This document shows positions 1-6,662 of a stretch of 47,233 nt of DNA, one piece after another; positions within the stretch are counted from its first letter, which is position 1; each line of letters starts with the position of its first letter. Under the pieces are notes generated by a model, which was not told the origin of the DNA, searched no databases, and worked only from the letters and a program-made list of their open reading frames with translations. A program made the position numbers and the translations under genes. Source of the stretch: Pseudonocardiales bacterium (lineage in GTDB: Bacteria; Actinomycetota; Actinomycetes; Mycobacteriales; Pseudonocardiaceae); assembly GCA_003244055.1 (NCBI GenBank), contig QHBZ01000196.1:1-47233 (forward strand). The letters run 5' to 3'.

Positions 1-14
1 TCGACCAGTTGGGA

Positions 15-149
15 TCAAGCACTCCTGGACCACTCGAAGAAGAGGTTGCCTTCCTCAGCCCGCGTGGCCTGGGTGAAGTCGTCGACGAGCGACAACCAAT
101 CATCAGCCTTGTCCTCACGAATGGTGAACTTGACGACAATGAAGATCAC
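15..149 (-). pseudogene. Antibiotic biosynthesis monooxygenase (ABM) domain fragment
   Basis: A GTG at 147-149 is preceded by an AAAGGAG ribosome binding site (157-163, 7 nt spacing) and opens a 44-codon frame beginning VIFIVVKFTIRED. The pattern (hydrophobic strand, then DDWLSLVDDFTQATRAEEGN, then LFFEWSRS) is that of the small ABM/YgiN-type ferredoxin-like fold, which normally runs to about 95-100 residues. Here the frame stops at 15-17 straight after EWSRS. The next reading frame continues with VLDPNW, which resembles the usual continuation of the family after EWSRS, so a one- or two-base frameshift is the likely cause. The rest lies outside the window. I infer a frameshifted gene; a function as a monooxygenase or a quinone-handling enzyme cannot be assigned. 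Confidence 0.6.
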
Positions 150-443
150 GGGATGGCTCCTTTGCCTTCGTGTCCGGTCGGGGTCTTGTGCAATCAGGGA
201 CGTTCCGGCACGACATGATCCCGTCCGGTGCGACGGGTCCGCAACGTCCGGCCACTGCGTCGGTGTGCTAGTTCAGGGGTGTCCGCTCGCTGCCGTCAGT
301 TCCCGCCGGAGGCGAGCTGCGAGTCGCTCGGGACGCGGTCCGGGGAATACCGTGGGGTCGCTACTGGGGCGTTCATTTCTCGCGGCGCCCTTTGCCTGAG
401 TGGCGGTCGGTGCTTTTCGTGACCGGGTTGCGCTCCAGTCGCT
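150..443. other. Intergenic stretch, no gene seen
   Basis: Open frames on both strands here have no recognisable protein pattern. The only assignable signal is the ribosome binding site of the ABM fragment at 157-163. Confidence 0.5.
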
Positions 444-782
444 CTAGAGCTTGTCCAGTTCGGCGACCAGACGGCGGGCCTTCGTCAGGTTGACCCGCTG
501 GACAGGCACCGCGCCTTGGACGGCTATGCCGGCCGCGCTGGCGGCGCAAACCCCCCGGATCCAGTCGGACACGCTCATCCCGGCCCGTGCGGCGGCCGCC
601 CGGATCGTGCTCGCCTCGTCCGGGGGGAGCCGGAAGGACATCGAGATCGACAGCGGGTGCGCGATCTCGACCTCGACATCCTCGAGCTCGGCCTCGTCTC
701 CGAGCGGCTCGTCGGGGTGTGCGTACTGATAATCGGCAAGTTCGGCGTCGGTCATGGTCGCAAAGTCGCACTGCGTACTCAT
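444..782 (-). CDS. Antitoxin-like protein with a ribbon-helix-helix-type segment
   Basis: This 112-residue acidic protein starts with MSTQCDFATM. Its middle part reads ISMSFRLPPDEASTIRAAA followed by GMSVSDWIR, the strand-helix-helix spacing of CopG/RHH antitoxins in which the first strand contacts DNA. The N-terminal 50 residues are strongly acidic (DEPLGDEAELEDVEVE), possibly a toxin-binding or disordered region. The start at 782 was chosen because its ATG overlaps the stop of the upstream gene by 4 bp (ATGA), implying translational coupling. The toxin-first, RHH-antitoxin-second order matches the BrnT/BrnA arrangement, where the antitoxin neutralises the toxin and represses the operon. I see no direct proof of the pairing beyond position and family likeness. 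Confidence 0.65.
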   Translation of the reverse strand: MSTQCDFATMTDAELADYQYAHPDEPLGDEAELEDVEVEIAHPLSISMSFRLPPDEASTIRAAAARAGMSVSDWIRGVCAASAAGIAVQGAVPVQRVNLTKARRLVAELDKL

Positions 783-970
783 TGGTCCTCCCACGCGCTG
801 ATCGGTCTTGCGGCTCGGCTGGCGGGGTCATATCGGAAGTTGACGCGAATCGCCCGTCCTCCGTCAGTGCGACCGAACGCACTGTAGCCGGCGGCACGGT
901 TCTTGCGGTTCCTGCTGATGCGCGGCTGGTTGGCAAAAACCTGCATGAGATCCACCTGCTCGATCCGCAC
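779..970 (-). CDS. BrnT-like toxin, possibly N-terminally short
   Basis: A 63-residue basic protein. The core NQPRISRNRKNRAAGYSAFG, then a GRAIRV strand and the ending ARPISAWED fit the BrnT-like RNase toxins, whose members read 'xPRxxRxRxxRxxxxGxTxxGR' and end in a strand followed by a short helix (ISARxA or ITAW). Family members are usually 85-95 residues, so the N-terminal helix region looks missing or degraded. The GTG at 970 has an AGGAG about 11 nt upstream and is the only plausible start. It overlaps the antitoxin-like gene by 4 bp. In the BrnTA family the toxin is a ribonuclease that inhibits translation; whether this shortened version is active is unknown. Confidence 0.55.
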   Translation of the reverse strand: MRIEQVDLMQVFANQPRISRNRKNRAAGYSAFGRTDGGRAIRVNFRYDPASRAARPISAWEDQ

Positions 971-1167
971 CCACTACCGCTCCTAGCTGTTGTAATACAC
1001 GACTCTGGCAGCCTCGTATGACAGATGAGGTAATCGGCGGCCAGCGCGAAGGCGCGGGTGCGGCGGGCTCTTTGGCGCTGCCCACCGCATTCTCGATGCT
1101 GGCCACGCCCTCGTGGAACGCTGGATTCGCCAAGACCAGCGCCGAAGCCCGAGCGAACCGATGACCT

Positions 1168-1572
1168 TCACCGACGCGGTCGGCCACGATCATCTTCTAC
1201 CAGCCGGACGCGGATTGGCAGGTCGAGGTCAGCCCACACGCGGTCGGCGGTCAACACCTCGGCAGGCGCGCTTCGTACGGTGAGGGCGAGGCAGCAGCGG
1301 TCCCCGAGCGAGAGCGCTCCTCCTCCTTCGACGGAGCGCAGGGCTCCGGCCAGCTCAGCGTCCTCGGCAAGCAGTGGCTCCACCGTGACGCCCGCGGCGG
1401 TCAGCAGCTGCCGAACCCGGCTCGCGTCGACATCGGCGTCCACCAGCTTGCCGATAATCTCCGCCAGGTTGGCAGCTCCCAGCGACGCTCCGGGCAGGGC
1501 CTCGGCCACCTGGTCTGCGCCGGGTTCCTCGTGGATCAGGGCGAGGACGGCGGAGGCATCGAGAACAGTCAC
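1168..1572 (-). CDS. vapC: VapC-type PIN-domain toxin ribonuclease
   Basis: This 134-residue protein is a full-length PIN domain. It begins VTVLDASAVLALI and carries the four acidic residues of the active site at D5, E38 (in NLAEIIGKL), D91 (in LSLGDRCCLAL) and D110 (in VLTADRVWADL). PIN toxins of this type are Mg-dependent RNases that cut tRNA or rRNA. The GTG start at 1570-1572 was chosen over much longer in-frame extensions because it overlaps the stop of the preceding VapB-like fragment by 4 bp (GTGA), and the family always begins 3-5 residues before the first Asp. The partner antitoxin is truncated, which raises the question of how the toxin is neutralised. Confidence 0.85.
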   Translation of the reverse strand: MTVLDASAVLALIHEEPGADQVAEALPGASLGAANLAEIIGKLVDADVDASRVRQLLTAAGVTVEPLLAEDAELAGALRSVEGGGALSLGDRCCLALTVRSAPAEVLTADRVWADLDLPIRVRLVEDDRGRPRR

Positions 1573-1715
1573 TCGCTGGTCGCGGCAGCGCGACGCTCGG
1601 CCAGCAGCTCCTCGACCAGGGAGCGACCACACGGGACCGCAGAGCCTAAGCGGCGTAGTTCGACCACCGCGTCCTCGGGCCGCTCGAGCACGAGCCGGTC
1701 CCCCGCCTGGCACAC
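1569..1715 (-). pseudogene. C-terminal remnant of an AbrB/MazE-type VapB antitoxin
   Basis: From a GTG at 1713-1715 there are 48 codons ending at 1569, four bases inside vapC. The segment contains AGDRLVLERPEDAV and ends SLVEELLAERRAAA, the typical C-terminal toxin-binding tail of AbrB-type VapB antitoxins. The N-terminal swapped-hairpin DNA-binding domain that should precede GDRLVLERPE is not recognisable; the frame instead runs back without interruption to the TAG stop of rnhA. No ribosome binding site was seen before the GTG. I infer a 5' truncated antitoxin. A toxin-binding tail alone may still neutralise VapC, but promoter autoregulation by DNA binding should be lost. Confidence 0.6.
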
Positions 1716-1775
1716 CGGGCCCCACGTCCACAGCGCGCAGGTAGCCGAGCGCAGCAGATGCCGGTGGGATGGCCG

Positions 1776-2234
1776 CTATGGGCACGCCTCGTGCAGGCCC
1801 CGGGCGGCAAGCCGGTCGGCGCGCTCGTTCTCCGGGTGCCCGGCGTGGCCCTTGACCCAGTGCCATTGCACCTGATGCCGGTGCACAGCGGCGTCGAGGC
1901 GCTGCCACAGGTCGGCGTTCTTGACCGGTTGCTTGGCAGCGGTCTGCCAGCCGTTGCCCTTCCATCGCGGCAGCCACTTGGTGGCGCCGTCCAGGACGTA
2001 CCTGCTATCGGTATGCAGCCGCACCGCCACCGGCCGGGTCAGGCTTTCCAACGCCCGGATCGGGGCCATCAGCTCCATCCGGTTGTTGGTGGTCTCGGCC
2101 GGCTCGCCTCCGTAGATCTCCTTCTCGCGAGTGCCGTACCTCAGAACAGCTCCCCACCCGCCCGGGCCCGGATTGCCGCTACACGCACCGTCGGTGTAAA
2201 TATCGACGGACCGATCGGCTGCCTGGTCTGCCAC
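1776..2234 (-). CDS. rnhA: Ribonuclease HI
   Basis: A complete 152-residue RNase HI, which cuts the RNA strand of RNA-DNA hybrids (R-loops, primers). The signature is clear: [18 protein letters not shown] with catalytic D15, NRMELMAPI with E54, LHTDSRYV with D76 and the [14 protein letters not shown] loop with D140 and the conserved His. The basic handle region ([10 protein letters not shown]) is present. The length matches the E. coli enzyme. The gene is followed on the same strand by the VapB remnant, whose frame is continuous with rnhA after the TAG at 1776-1778, so vapC may be co-transcribed from here. Confidence 0.95.
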   Translation of the reverse strand: MADQAADRSVDIYTDGACSGNPGPGGWGAVLRYGTREKEIYGGEPAETTNNRMELMAPIRALESLTRPVAVRLHTDSRYVLDGATKWLPRWKGNGWQTAAKQPVKNADLWQRLDAAVHRHQVQWHWVKGHAGHPENERADRLAARGLHEACP

Positions 2235-2691
2235 ACCGGCAACCTACCGAACCTGATCCGCCGCCCTGCCCGTCCAATCCCGCTATCCTCCACAAGCCCC
2301 CGGGTCCGTTCCAAGAAGTCCCGCACCGCCGGGATCTCGTAACCTCGCCGGGCGGCACGCCATCCCCTGCACACACGTGGGTCAGCGACCGTGAAGTTCT
2401 TCGTGAGCTACGCGACAGGGCAATGTCCGCGATCTTGGTCGCGGCCCAGCCACCGGCCTTGATCACCGAAACTGAGTGATGACAGTGCAATCCTGCACGG
2501 TGACCGCTCACTTTCAGCGATCAAGAGAACGGGGCGACGCTATGAGCCTCGTGGCTCCCGGCTGCCGACGACGGCCATGATCTTCTGGAAGTGGGCGTAG
2601 GTCCCGGTCAGCGGCGGTGTCCCCCAGGTCTTCTGCGCTAACACGTGCACGACCAGAAGAAACCGTCCGATCGGCATCGACGTACGCACGG
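2235..2691. other. Gene-free interval holding a transposon-end-like hairpin
   Basis: Frames on both strands in this 457-bp interval show no protein family pattern. A minus-strand frame at 2540-2737 is open but overlaps the NYN gene and is unrecognised. The notable content is the inverted repeat at 2460-2523, listed separately. Confidence 0.5.
2460..2523. repeat. Imperfect 24-bp inverted repeat around a hairpin, insertion-element-end-like
   Basis: The left arm 2460-2483 begins TGATCACCGAAACTGAGTG. The right arm 2500-2523, read on the minus strand, begins TGATCGCTGAAAGTGAGCG; 18 of 24 positions agree. Between them GTGCA-ATCC-TGCAC forms a perfect 5-bp stem, so the whole 64 bp folds into one long hairpin. 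Repeats of the form TGATC(A/G)CTGAAA(C/G)TGAG resemble the terminal repeats I associate with actinobacterial insertion sequences, possibly IS21 type; that likeness is from memory. No transposase frame is present. It could be a non-autonomous element, a scar, or a bidirectional terminator. Confidence 0.45.
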
Positions 2692-3840
2692 TTAGCCGGG
2701 CACGCGCAGCAGGTAGTCCCCGGCGTCGTCGTCCCACTCCATAGCGATCAGACCGCGCGCGCGGGCCGCCTTGGCGAAGGACAGGAAGCTGTTGAAGCCG
2801 TAACGCTTCTCGCTGAAGGCGGGTAGGCGCTTGCGCAGCTGGTTCTTCAGCCCGCTGAGCTGGGGCAGCGCGCCCGACGCCTGCAACTCGCGGACGACGT
2901 CTACCAGTAGCCGGAAGGCGTCGTCATCGGCCGAGTCGTCCTCGGGGAACGTCACCTCGGGGTCGCCTTGGGCCGATCCCGGGCGCAGCTCCACGACGCG
3001 CTGGCTCTCGAGGTGGCGCAGCAGCTCGCCGAACCCCCGGAAGCCCTGGTCTGCCTCGTCGAAGGTGGGGTCCTTTCGCAGGATCGCCCGCTTGAGCATC
3101 GACGCGCGCACCGGTCCGTCGGCGTGGCGCTGCAGGCCGGACAGGGTTCGCGCGACGAGCAGCCCGACGTCGCTGTCCTGTCCCGCTGCCACCGGCTCGT
3201 CGACCGGAACGTCGGCGCCCACCCGGTCGACCTCACCGGCCTCCGCGCTCGCCGTGGCACCCGAGGGCGTCGGGATAGCGACCGATGGTAGCGACACCGC
3301 CGGCGGCATAGCGCCTGGCTGGCGACCGCGCGATCGGCCTCGCTTGGGCTCTTGCGACGGCTCGACGCCGGGCAGGCGGTCGTAGAACAGGAACTCGTCG
3401 CAGGCGGGCGGCAGCAGGGCCGACGTCGACGACTGCACGCCGATTCCGATCACCCGCTTGTCGAGCTCGCGCAGCTTGTGCACCAGTGGTGTGAAGTCGG
3501 AGTCACCGGTACCGATGGCGAACGTCGTGATGAAGCCGCGCTCGTAGGCGAGCTCGATGGCGTCGACGGCCATCTTGATGTCCGCTGCATTCTTCCGCGA
3601 CCCCCCGATGCGCTGGGGGATCTCGATGAGCTCGACCTGTGCCCGGGCGAGCAGCCGGCGGTCGGCGTCGAAATACGACCAGTCGGCGTAAGCCCGGCGC
3701 ACCACCACGCGCCCACGCTCAGCGAGCGCGTCGGCCACCGGGCCGAAGTCGAAGGGCGACACCCCCAGGCCGTCGCGCGCTCCGATCGCGAGATTCTCAT
3801 AGTCGAGGAACAGGGCGATGCGTTCGTCGTCGTTTGCCAC
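2692..3840 (-). CDS. NYN-domain protein with two C-terminal OST-HTH/LOTUS domains
   Basis: A protein of 382 residues from the GTG at 3838-3840 (VANDDERIALFLDYENL). Residues 1-150 form a NYN (LabA/PIN-like) nuclease domain with the acidic set in LFLDYENL, NAADIKMAVDAIELAYE and GTGDSDFTPLV. A low-complexity Pro/Ala/Ser linker follows. Two LOTUS-like winged-helix units come next: one around LLVARTLSGLQRH to GFGELLRHLESQ, and one from DAFRLLVDVVREL to FNSFLSFAKAARARGL. LOTUS domains bind RNA or helicases, so RNA processing or decay is likely. The start at 3840 was preferred because the 19 upstream codons have no family similarity. Confidence 0.85.
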   Translation of the reverse strand: MANDDERIALFLDYENLAIGARDGLGVSPFDFGPVADALAERGRVVVRRAYADWSYFDADRRLLARAQVELIEIPQRIGGSRKNAADIKMAVDAIELAYERGFITTFAIGTGDSDFTPLVHKLRELDKRVIGIGVQSSTSALLPPACDEFLFYDRLPGVEPSQEPKRGRSRGRQPGAMPPAVSLPSVAIPTPSGATASAEAGEVDRVGADVPVDEPVAAGQDSDVGLLVARTLSGLQRHADGPVRASMLKRAILRKDPTFDEADQGFRGFGELLRHLESQRVVELRPGSAQGDPEVTFPEDDSADDDAFRLLVDVVRELQASGALPQLSGLKNQLRKRLPAFSEKRYGFNSFLSFAKAARARGLIAMEWDDDAGDYLLRVPG

Positions 3841-3986
3841 TGCACGCGCTCCCAGAGCTAGTCCGGCCCAGCAGCGTACGGCCCGAAGTGCACGCAACGG
3901 TGCCCCGGGGCCCGGCCGACAAGCGACCCCACCGGTTACCTACGGGCGGGGCCGTTTGTCAGCGTCGGCAGGTGAGATCCTCGCTA

Positions 3987-4184
3987 TTAGAAGAAATTGT
4001 GCGAACCGAGGAAGCAGCCGCCCGGCGAGAAATCGATGTTGCCGGTTCCGCAATTTGTTTGTGCTGATGGGTCGTCGCCGCCTGTTGGACGTGCCGTGTC
4101 AGCAGCGGCCAAGCCGGCTCCAGTGAGAATAAGTCCGCTGAGCACGGCAGTGGTCGCTAGAGAACGAATGATGACTCGTCGCAT
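3987..4184 (-). CDS. Small secreted protein of unknown function
   Basis: A 65-residue frame starting MRRVIIRSLATTAV, preceded by a weak GGGGGGA. It has a classical signal peptide: basic n-region, hydrophobic stretch LATTAVLSGLILTGAG and a cleavage-like site LAAADTA. The mature part is only about 35-40 residues and contains two Cys (in TNCGTGN and PGGCFLG), which could form a disulfide, and ends in the aromatic HNFF. I do not recognise a family. Small exported Gly/Cys peptides are common in actinobacteria; the role is unknown. Confidence 0.6.
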   Translation of the reverse strand: MRRVIIRSLATTAVLSGLILTGAGLAAADTARPTGGDDPSAQTNCGTGNIDFSPGGCFLGSHNFF

Positions 4185-4437
4185 GGTGTCCCCCCAAGTT
4201 GAGTTGTCGGTGAACCGTGGCCGTCGAGCACCCCCTACCGCGGCAGCGCATGCGCCACTGTCCCGGGCCGCTTGATCCTGCGGTCCATCCCCCACCGCAG
4301 CGAACGGCCCCATACATGTATCGAGCGCGGCCGTTCGTTGTTACTCGGCGACTGTTCGGCGCCGGGTCGAGCCGTCCCCGACCTCCCCGTACAGCCTGCC
4401 GCTCCGGCCCGCCCACGCTGGCCGGAGCGGAGGAACA

Positions 4438-4548
4438 ATGTCGATACCGCTCCAGATCCGTATCCAAGCGGCCGCGGCGAAGTTGCTGTACGCGCTGCCG
4501 CAGCCGGTCCGCCGGTTAATCGCCGGCCGGCCTGTCCGGCGCGACGGG
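4438..4548 (+). pseudogene. N-terminal stub of an alpha/beta-hydrolase (esterase/lipase)
   Basis: An ATG with a good CGGAGGAAC site begins MSIPLQIRIQAAAAKLLYAL, followed by PQPVRRLIAGRPVRRDG. This matches the N-terminal helix and RPVRxDG turn of HSL-type actinobacterial esterases as I know them. After about 37 residues the frame turns into unrelated sequence and ends within the convergent GNAT gene. The catalytic domain (HGGG and GDSAGG motifs) is absent. I infer that nearly all of the esterase gene has been deleted at a junction close to 4550. Confidence 0.5.
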
Positions 4549-4569
4549 CCCCACTGCGGGTGTTGGCCG

Positions 4570-5037
4570 TCACAGCATCAGCTTGAAACCCTCGTGCGTT
4601 GCGGTGAAGCCGACTCGTTCGTAGAAACGATGCGCGTCGACGCGTGTCTTGTCTGAGGTGAGTTGGACTGACTGGCAGCCCCAGCTGCGCGCTTCGTTGA
4701 TCGCCCACTCGATCAGGTATGCGCCGAGCGCGTTGCCCCGCTCACTGCCGGCTACCCGAACACCCTCGATCTGTGCCCGGAAAGCCCCTCTTCTGGACAG
4801 GCCGGGCAGCAGCGACAGCTGCAATGTGCCGATGATCCCGCCGTTGCGTTCGGCGACCATCAGCAACTCGTGCTGATCCGACTCGATGACCTCGAACGTG
4901 CGCTGGTACGGCGTGAGGTCATCTGGCGACTCGCGACCGACGCCGATCTCGTCGTCTGCCAGCAGCGCGACGATAGCTGCCAGATCCGATGCTGTGGCGC
5001 GACGGATCACGACATCGTCATGGTTATTCGCAGACAC
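4570..5037 (-). CDS. GNAT-family N-acetyltransferase
   Basis: A 155-residue protein from the GTG at 5035-5037: VSANNHDDVVIRRATASDL. The GNAT fold is complete: N-terminal strand VVIRRA, helix with LAAIVALL, strands HELLMVAER and GGIIGTLQLSLLP, motif A region IEGVRVAGSERGNALGAYL (the R/Q-x-x-G-x-G/A acetyl-CoA loop, here slightly divergent), and the C-terminal VQLTSDKTRVDAHRFYERVGF that is typical of the family. The in-frame extension upstream belongs to the ATP-grasp remnant and is not part of this gene. The acyl acceptor cannot be predicted. Confidence 0.85.
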   Translation of the reverse strand: MSANNHDDVVIRRATASDLAAIVALLADDEIGVGRESPDDLTPYQRTFEVIESDQHELLMVAERNGGIIGTLQLSLLPGLSRRGAFRAQIEGVRVAGSERGNALGAYLIEWAINEARSWGCQSVQLTSDKTRVDAHRFYERVGFTATHEGFKLML

Positions 5038-5087
5038 AATTTCGACTATGGCGGAAGGTCTTCGCTGTGGCCAGCAGCGTGATCGCG

Positions 5088-5505
5088 TTAGGCGCCTGGG
5101 CCGGCAGCTGCCGCGATCGCCGCGGCGAACTGCGACACGGCTCGTGCCGGCGCGTAGGGAAGGAACATGGAGGGCTCGACCAGCTCGAGCTCCAGCAGCA
5201 GCGGCCTTCCGCCCGAGCAGTGGACCAGGTCGACTCGGGCGTAGAGCAGCTCGGCTGGCCCGAAGGGCGTGGCCGCCAGCCGCGGTGGCCGTTGCCCACG
5301 CAAGGAACGCGTCTCGGCGCAGGGTGTAGTCCCAGGTGGAGCGCACCCCGTACCCCGCCAGGTCGAAGGCACTCCAGTCTGCGACGGGGTCTTCCCACTC
5401 CACGACCTCGACTACCGTAGCCGCCTCAGACAGTGCAGCCAGTAGCAGCTGCTCATCGTCATCGGTGCCAACGGCCGCGCGGGCGGTCACGATCGCAATA
5501 CGCAC
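5088..5505 (-). pseudogene. ATP-grasp (RimK-like) protein lacking its central domain
   Basis: The frame from 5505 begins MRIAIVTARAAVGTDDDEQL and continues with GYGVRSTWDYTLRRDAFLAW, the N-terminal pre-ATP-grasp region of a RimK-like protein. The C-terminal part is found in another frame (to 5088): LYARVDLV, GGRPLLLELELVEPSMFL, ending SQFAAAIAAA, the family's metal-binding C-terminus (usually 'RVD...G.P.LLELELIEPSLFL'). About 130-150 residues carrying the ATP-binding loop and lysines are missing between them, and the two parts are out of frame. The family is normally near 280-300 residues. The gene is clearly non-functional by internal deletion. Confidence 0.75.
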
Positions 5506-5616
5506 GCATCGATCATTTCCAAGCCGGAACTCAGCCGATCGGCGGGCGCCACACTGTCGCCGGCGTGGGCTTTGCCTCGCGCAGCGGATCGTCCGACGCT
5601 CGTTCTCGTCAGTCCT

Positions 5617-5772
5617 TCAGGAGTGCTGGACTCGGGAGAACGTCACGCCAAGGACTGCGGCCGCGTCACGCAGACTCAAGCCACCCTCGCACATGAGCCG
5701 CCTTGCGGCCTGGCGCCGAGTAGCCGCAGCACTGCGGATCAGCTCGTGGTCAGGGTATTCGCTTCGCCCCAT
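5617..5772 (-). CDS. Small helix-turn-helix protein, possibly partial
   Basis: From the ATG at 5772 (MGRSEYPDHELIRSAAATR) a 51-residue frame ends SLRDAAAVLGVTFSRVQHS. The last 25 residues fit a helix-turn-helix (LSLRDAAAVLGVTFSRV), similar to C-terminal HTH segments of antitoxins or sigma region 4-like domains. It overlaps the 3' end of the DUF4383 gene by 23 bp in another frame, so translation may be coupled. A larger upstream extension in this frame is only an antisense-like reading of the DUF4383 gene. The gene may be the stub of a bigger regulator. Confidence 0.4.
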   Translation of the reverse strand: MGRSEYPDHELIRSAAATRRQAARRLMCEGGLSLRDAAAVLGVTFSRVQHS

Positions 5773-6421
5773 TGTCGCGGGTCTGGCTACTTTCGTAGAG
5801 CTCCCAGGCGCGCCGGTGCGCCTCGTTGGCGCGGCGCTGCGCGTCTTCACGCACCAGCAGCTCCTGCAGCGGCGTGGCATGGCCCGCGGCGACCGCCAAC
5901 TCCGCGGCCACCAATCGGTCCTCCTCCTCATCGTGGGGGTGATCCGCAGGCCCGGCACCGCGATCTCCACGATGCCGACTCTGGTAGTAGGGGTTATCCG
6001 CCGACAAGCCGCCACTGAACCGACCGTAGGAGCCAAGGAACAGCAGGAGCATCCCGGCGACGATGCTGAAGACCACATTCGACAGCCGGAACGCCAGCAG
6101 GTTGAACTTGGTGTCCAGCACGGCGAGGTTCAGGATGCCGGAGAGCAGGAAGAGCACTCCTACGAACACCGTGATCGTCGAGGAGACCCGGCCACCGCGC
6201 AACGCGGCACCGATGAGAACCGCGCCGACGATGACCGAGATCGTCGACAGTAGGCCGTTCGAGGCAAGCCCGAGTACGACTTTGCCGTGGACGGCGAGGA
6301 ACTTCAGCCGGTCGACGAAACCCAGGATGCCGAATAGGCACAATCCGGCCCCTAGCACCGCCGCGCCGATACGGTGCACAAGGTCCAGTCGACTCCCAGA
6401 CGCAGGCGGGGAGTGTAACAT
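5750..6421 (-). CDS. DUF4383 membrane protein
   Basis: A 223-residue protein with four hydrophobic segments in the first 150 residues: IGAAVLGAGLCLFGILGF, LSTISVIVGAVLIGAAL, TITVFVGVLFLLSGILNL and NVVFSIVAGMLLLFLG. The pattern around LLSGILNLAVLDTKFNLLAF followed by RLSNVVFS matches DUF4383, where the conserved N-x-L-A-F-x-x-x-N occurs between the third and fourth helices. The tail after SADNPYYQ is long, charged and probably cytosolic (DEEEDRLVAAELAVAAG, then QELLVREDAQRRANEAHRR), with a helical, coiled-coil-like composition. Function of DUF4383 is unknown. Confidence 0.8.
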   Translation of the reverse strand: MLHSPPASGSRLDLVHRIGAAVLGAGLCLFGILGFVDRLKFLAVHGKVVLGLASNGLLSTISVIVGAVLIGAALRGGRVSSTITVFVGVLFLLSGILNLAVLDTKFNLLAFRLSNVVFSIVAGMLLLFLGSYGRFSGGLSADNPYYQSRHRGDRGAGPADHPHDEEEDRLVAAELAVAAGHATPLQELLVREDAQRRANEAHRRAWELYESSQTRDNGAKRIP

Positions 6422-6662
6422 TCGTCACATCGTACTCTGATCTTTTGCCACTGATAAGTGCGACTCGGAAGCCCAGCCCGGGCAAATGGTGGACGCCTCG
6501 ACCACGACTGCGTGACAATTTTCGTCACTGTTCGTAACGAACAGCAGAGGCGAGACGATCACCCAGGCGGAGTATCGAATGCGGGCCGATACCAATAACA
6601 ACGCCGAGTTCGTAGTGGCTTCGCCGCAGGTTCTGGAACTGCTAACGCACGGCTCGTAAGAG

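Noticed and set aside
971-1167. Possible gene between the BrnT-like toxin and vapC
   Set aside because: Several short minus-strand frames are open but none has a recognisable pattern or consistent start; it may be the lost 5' part of the toxin gene.
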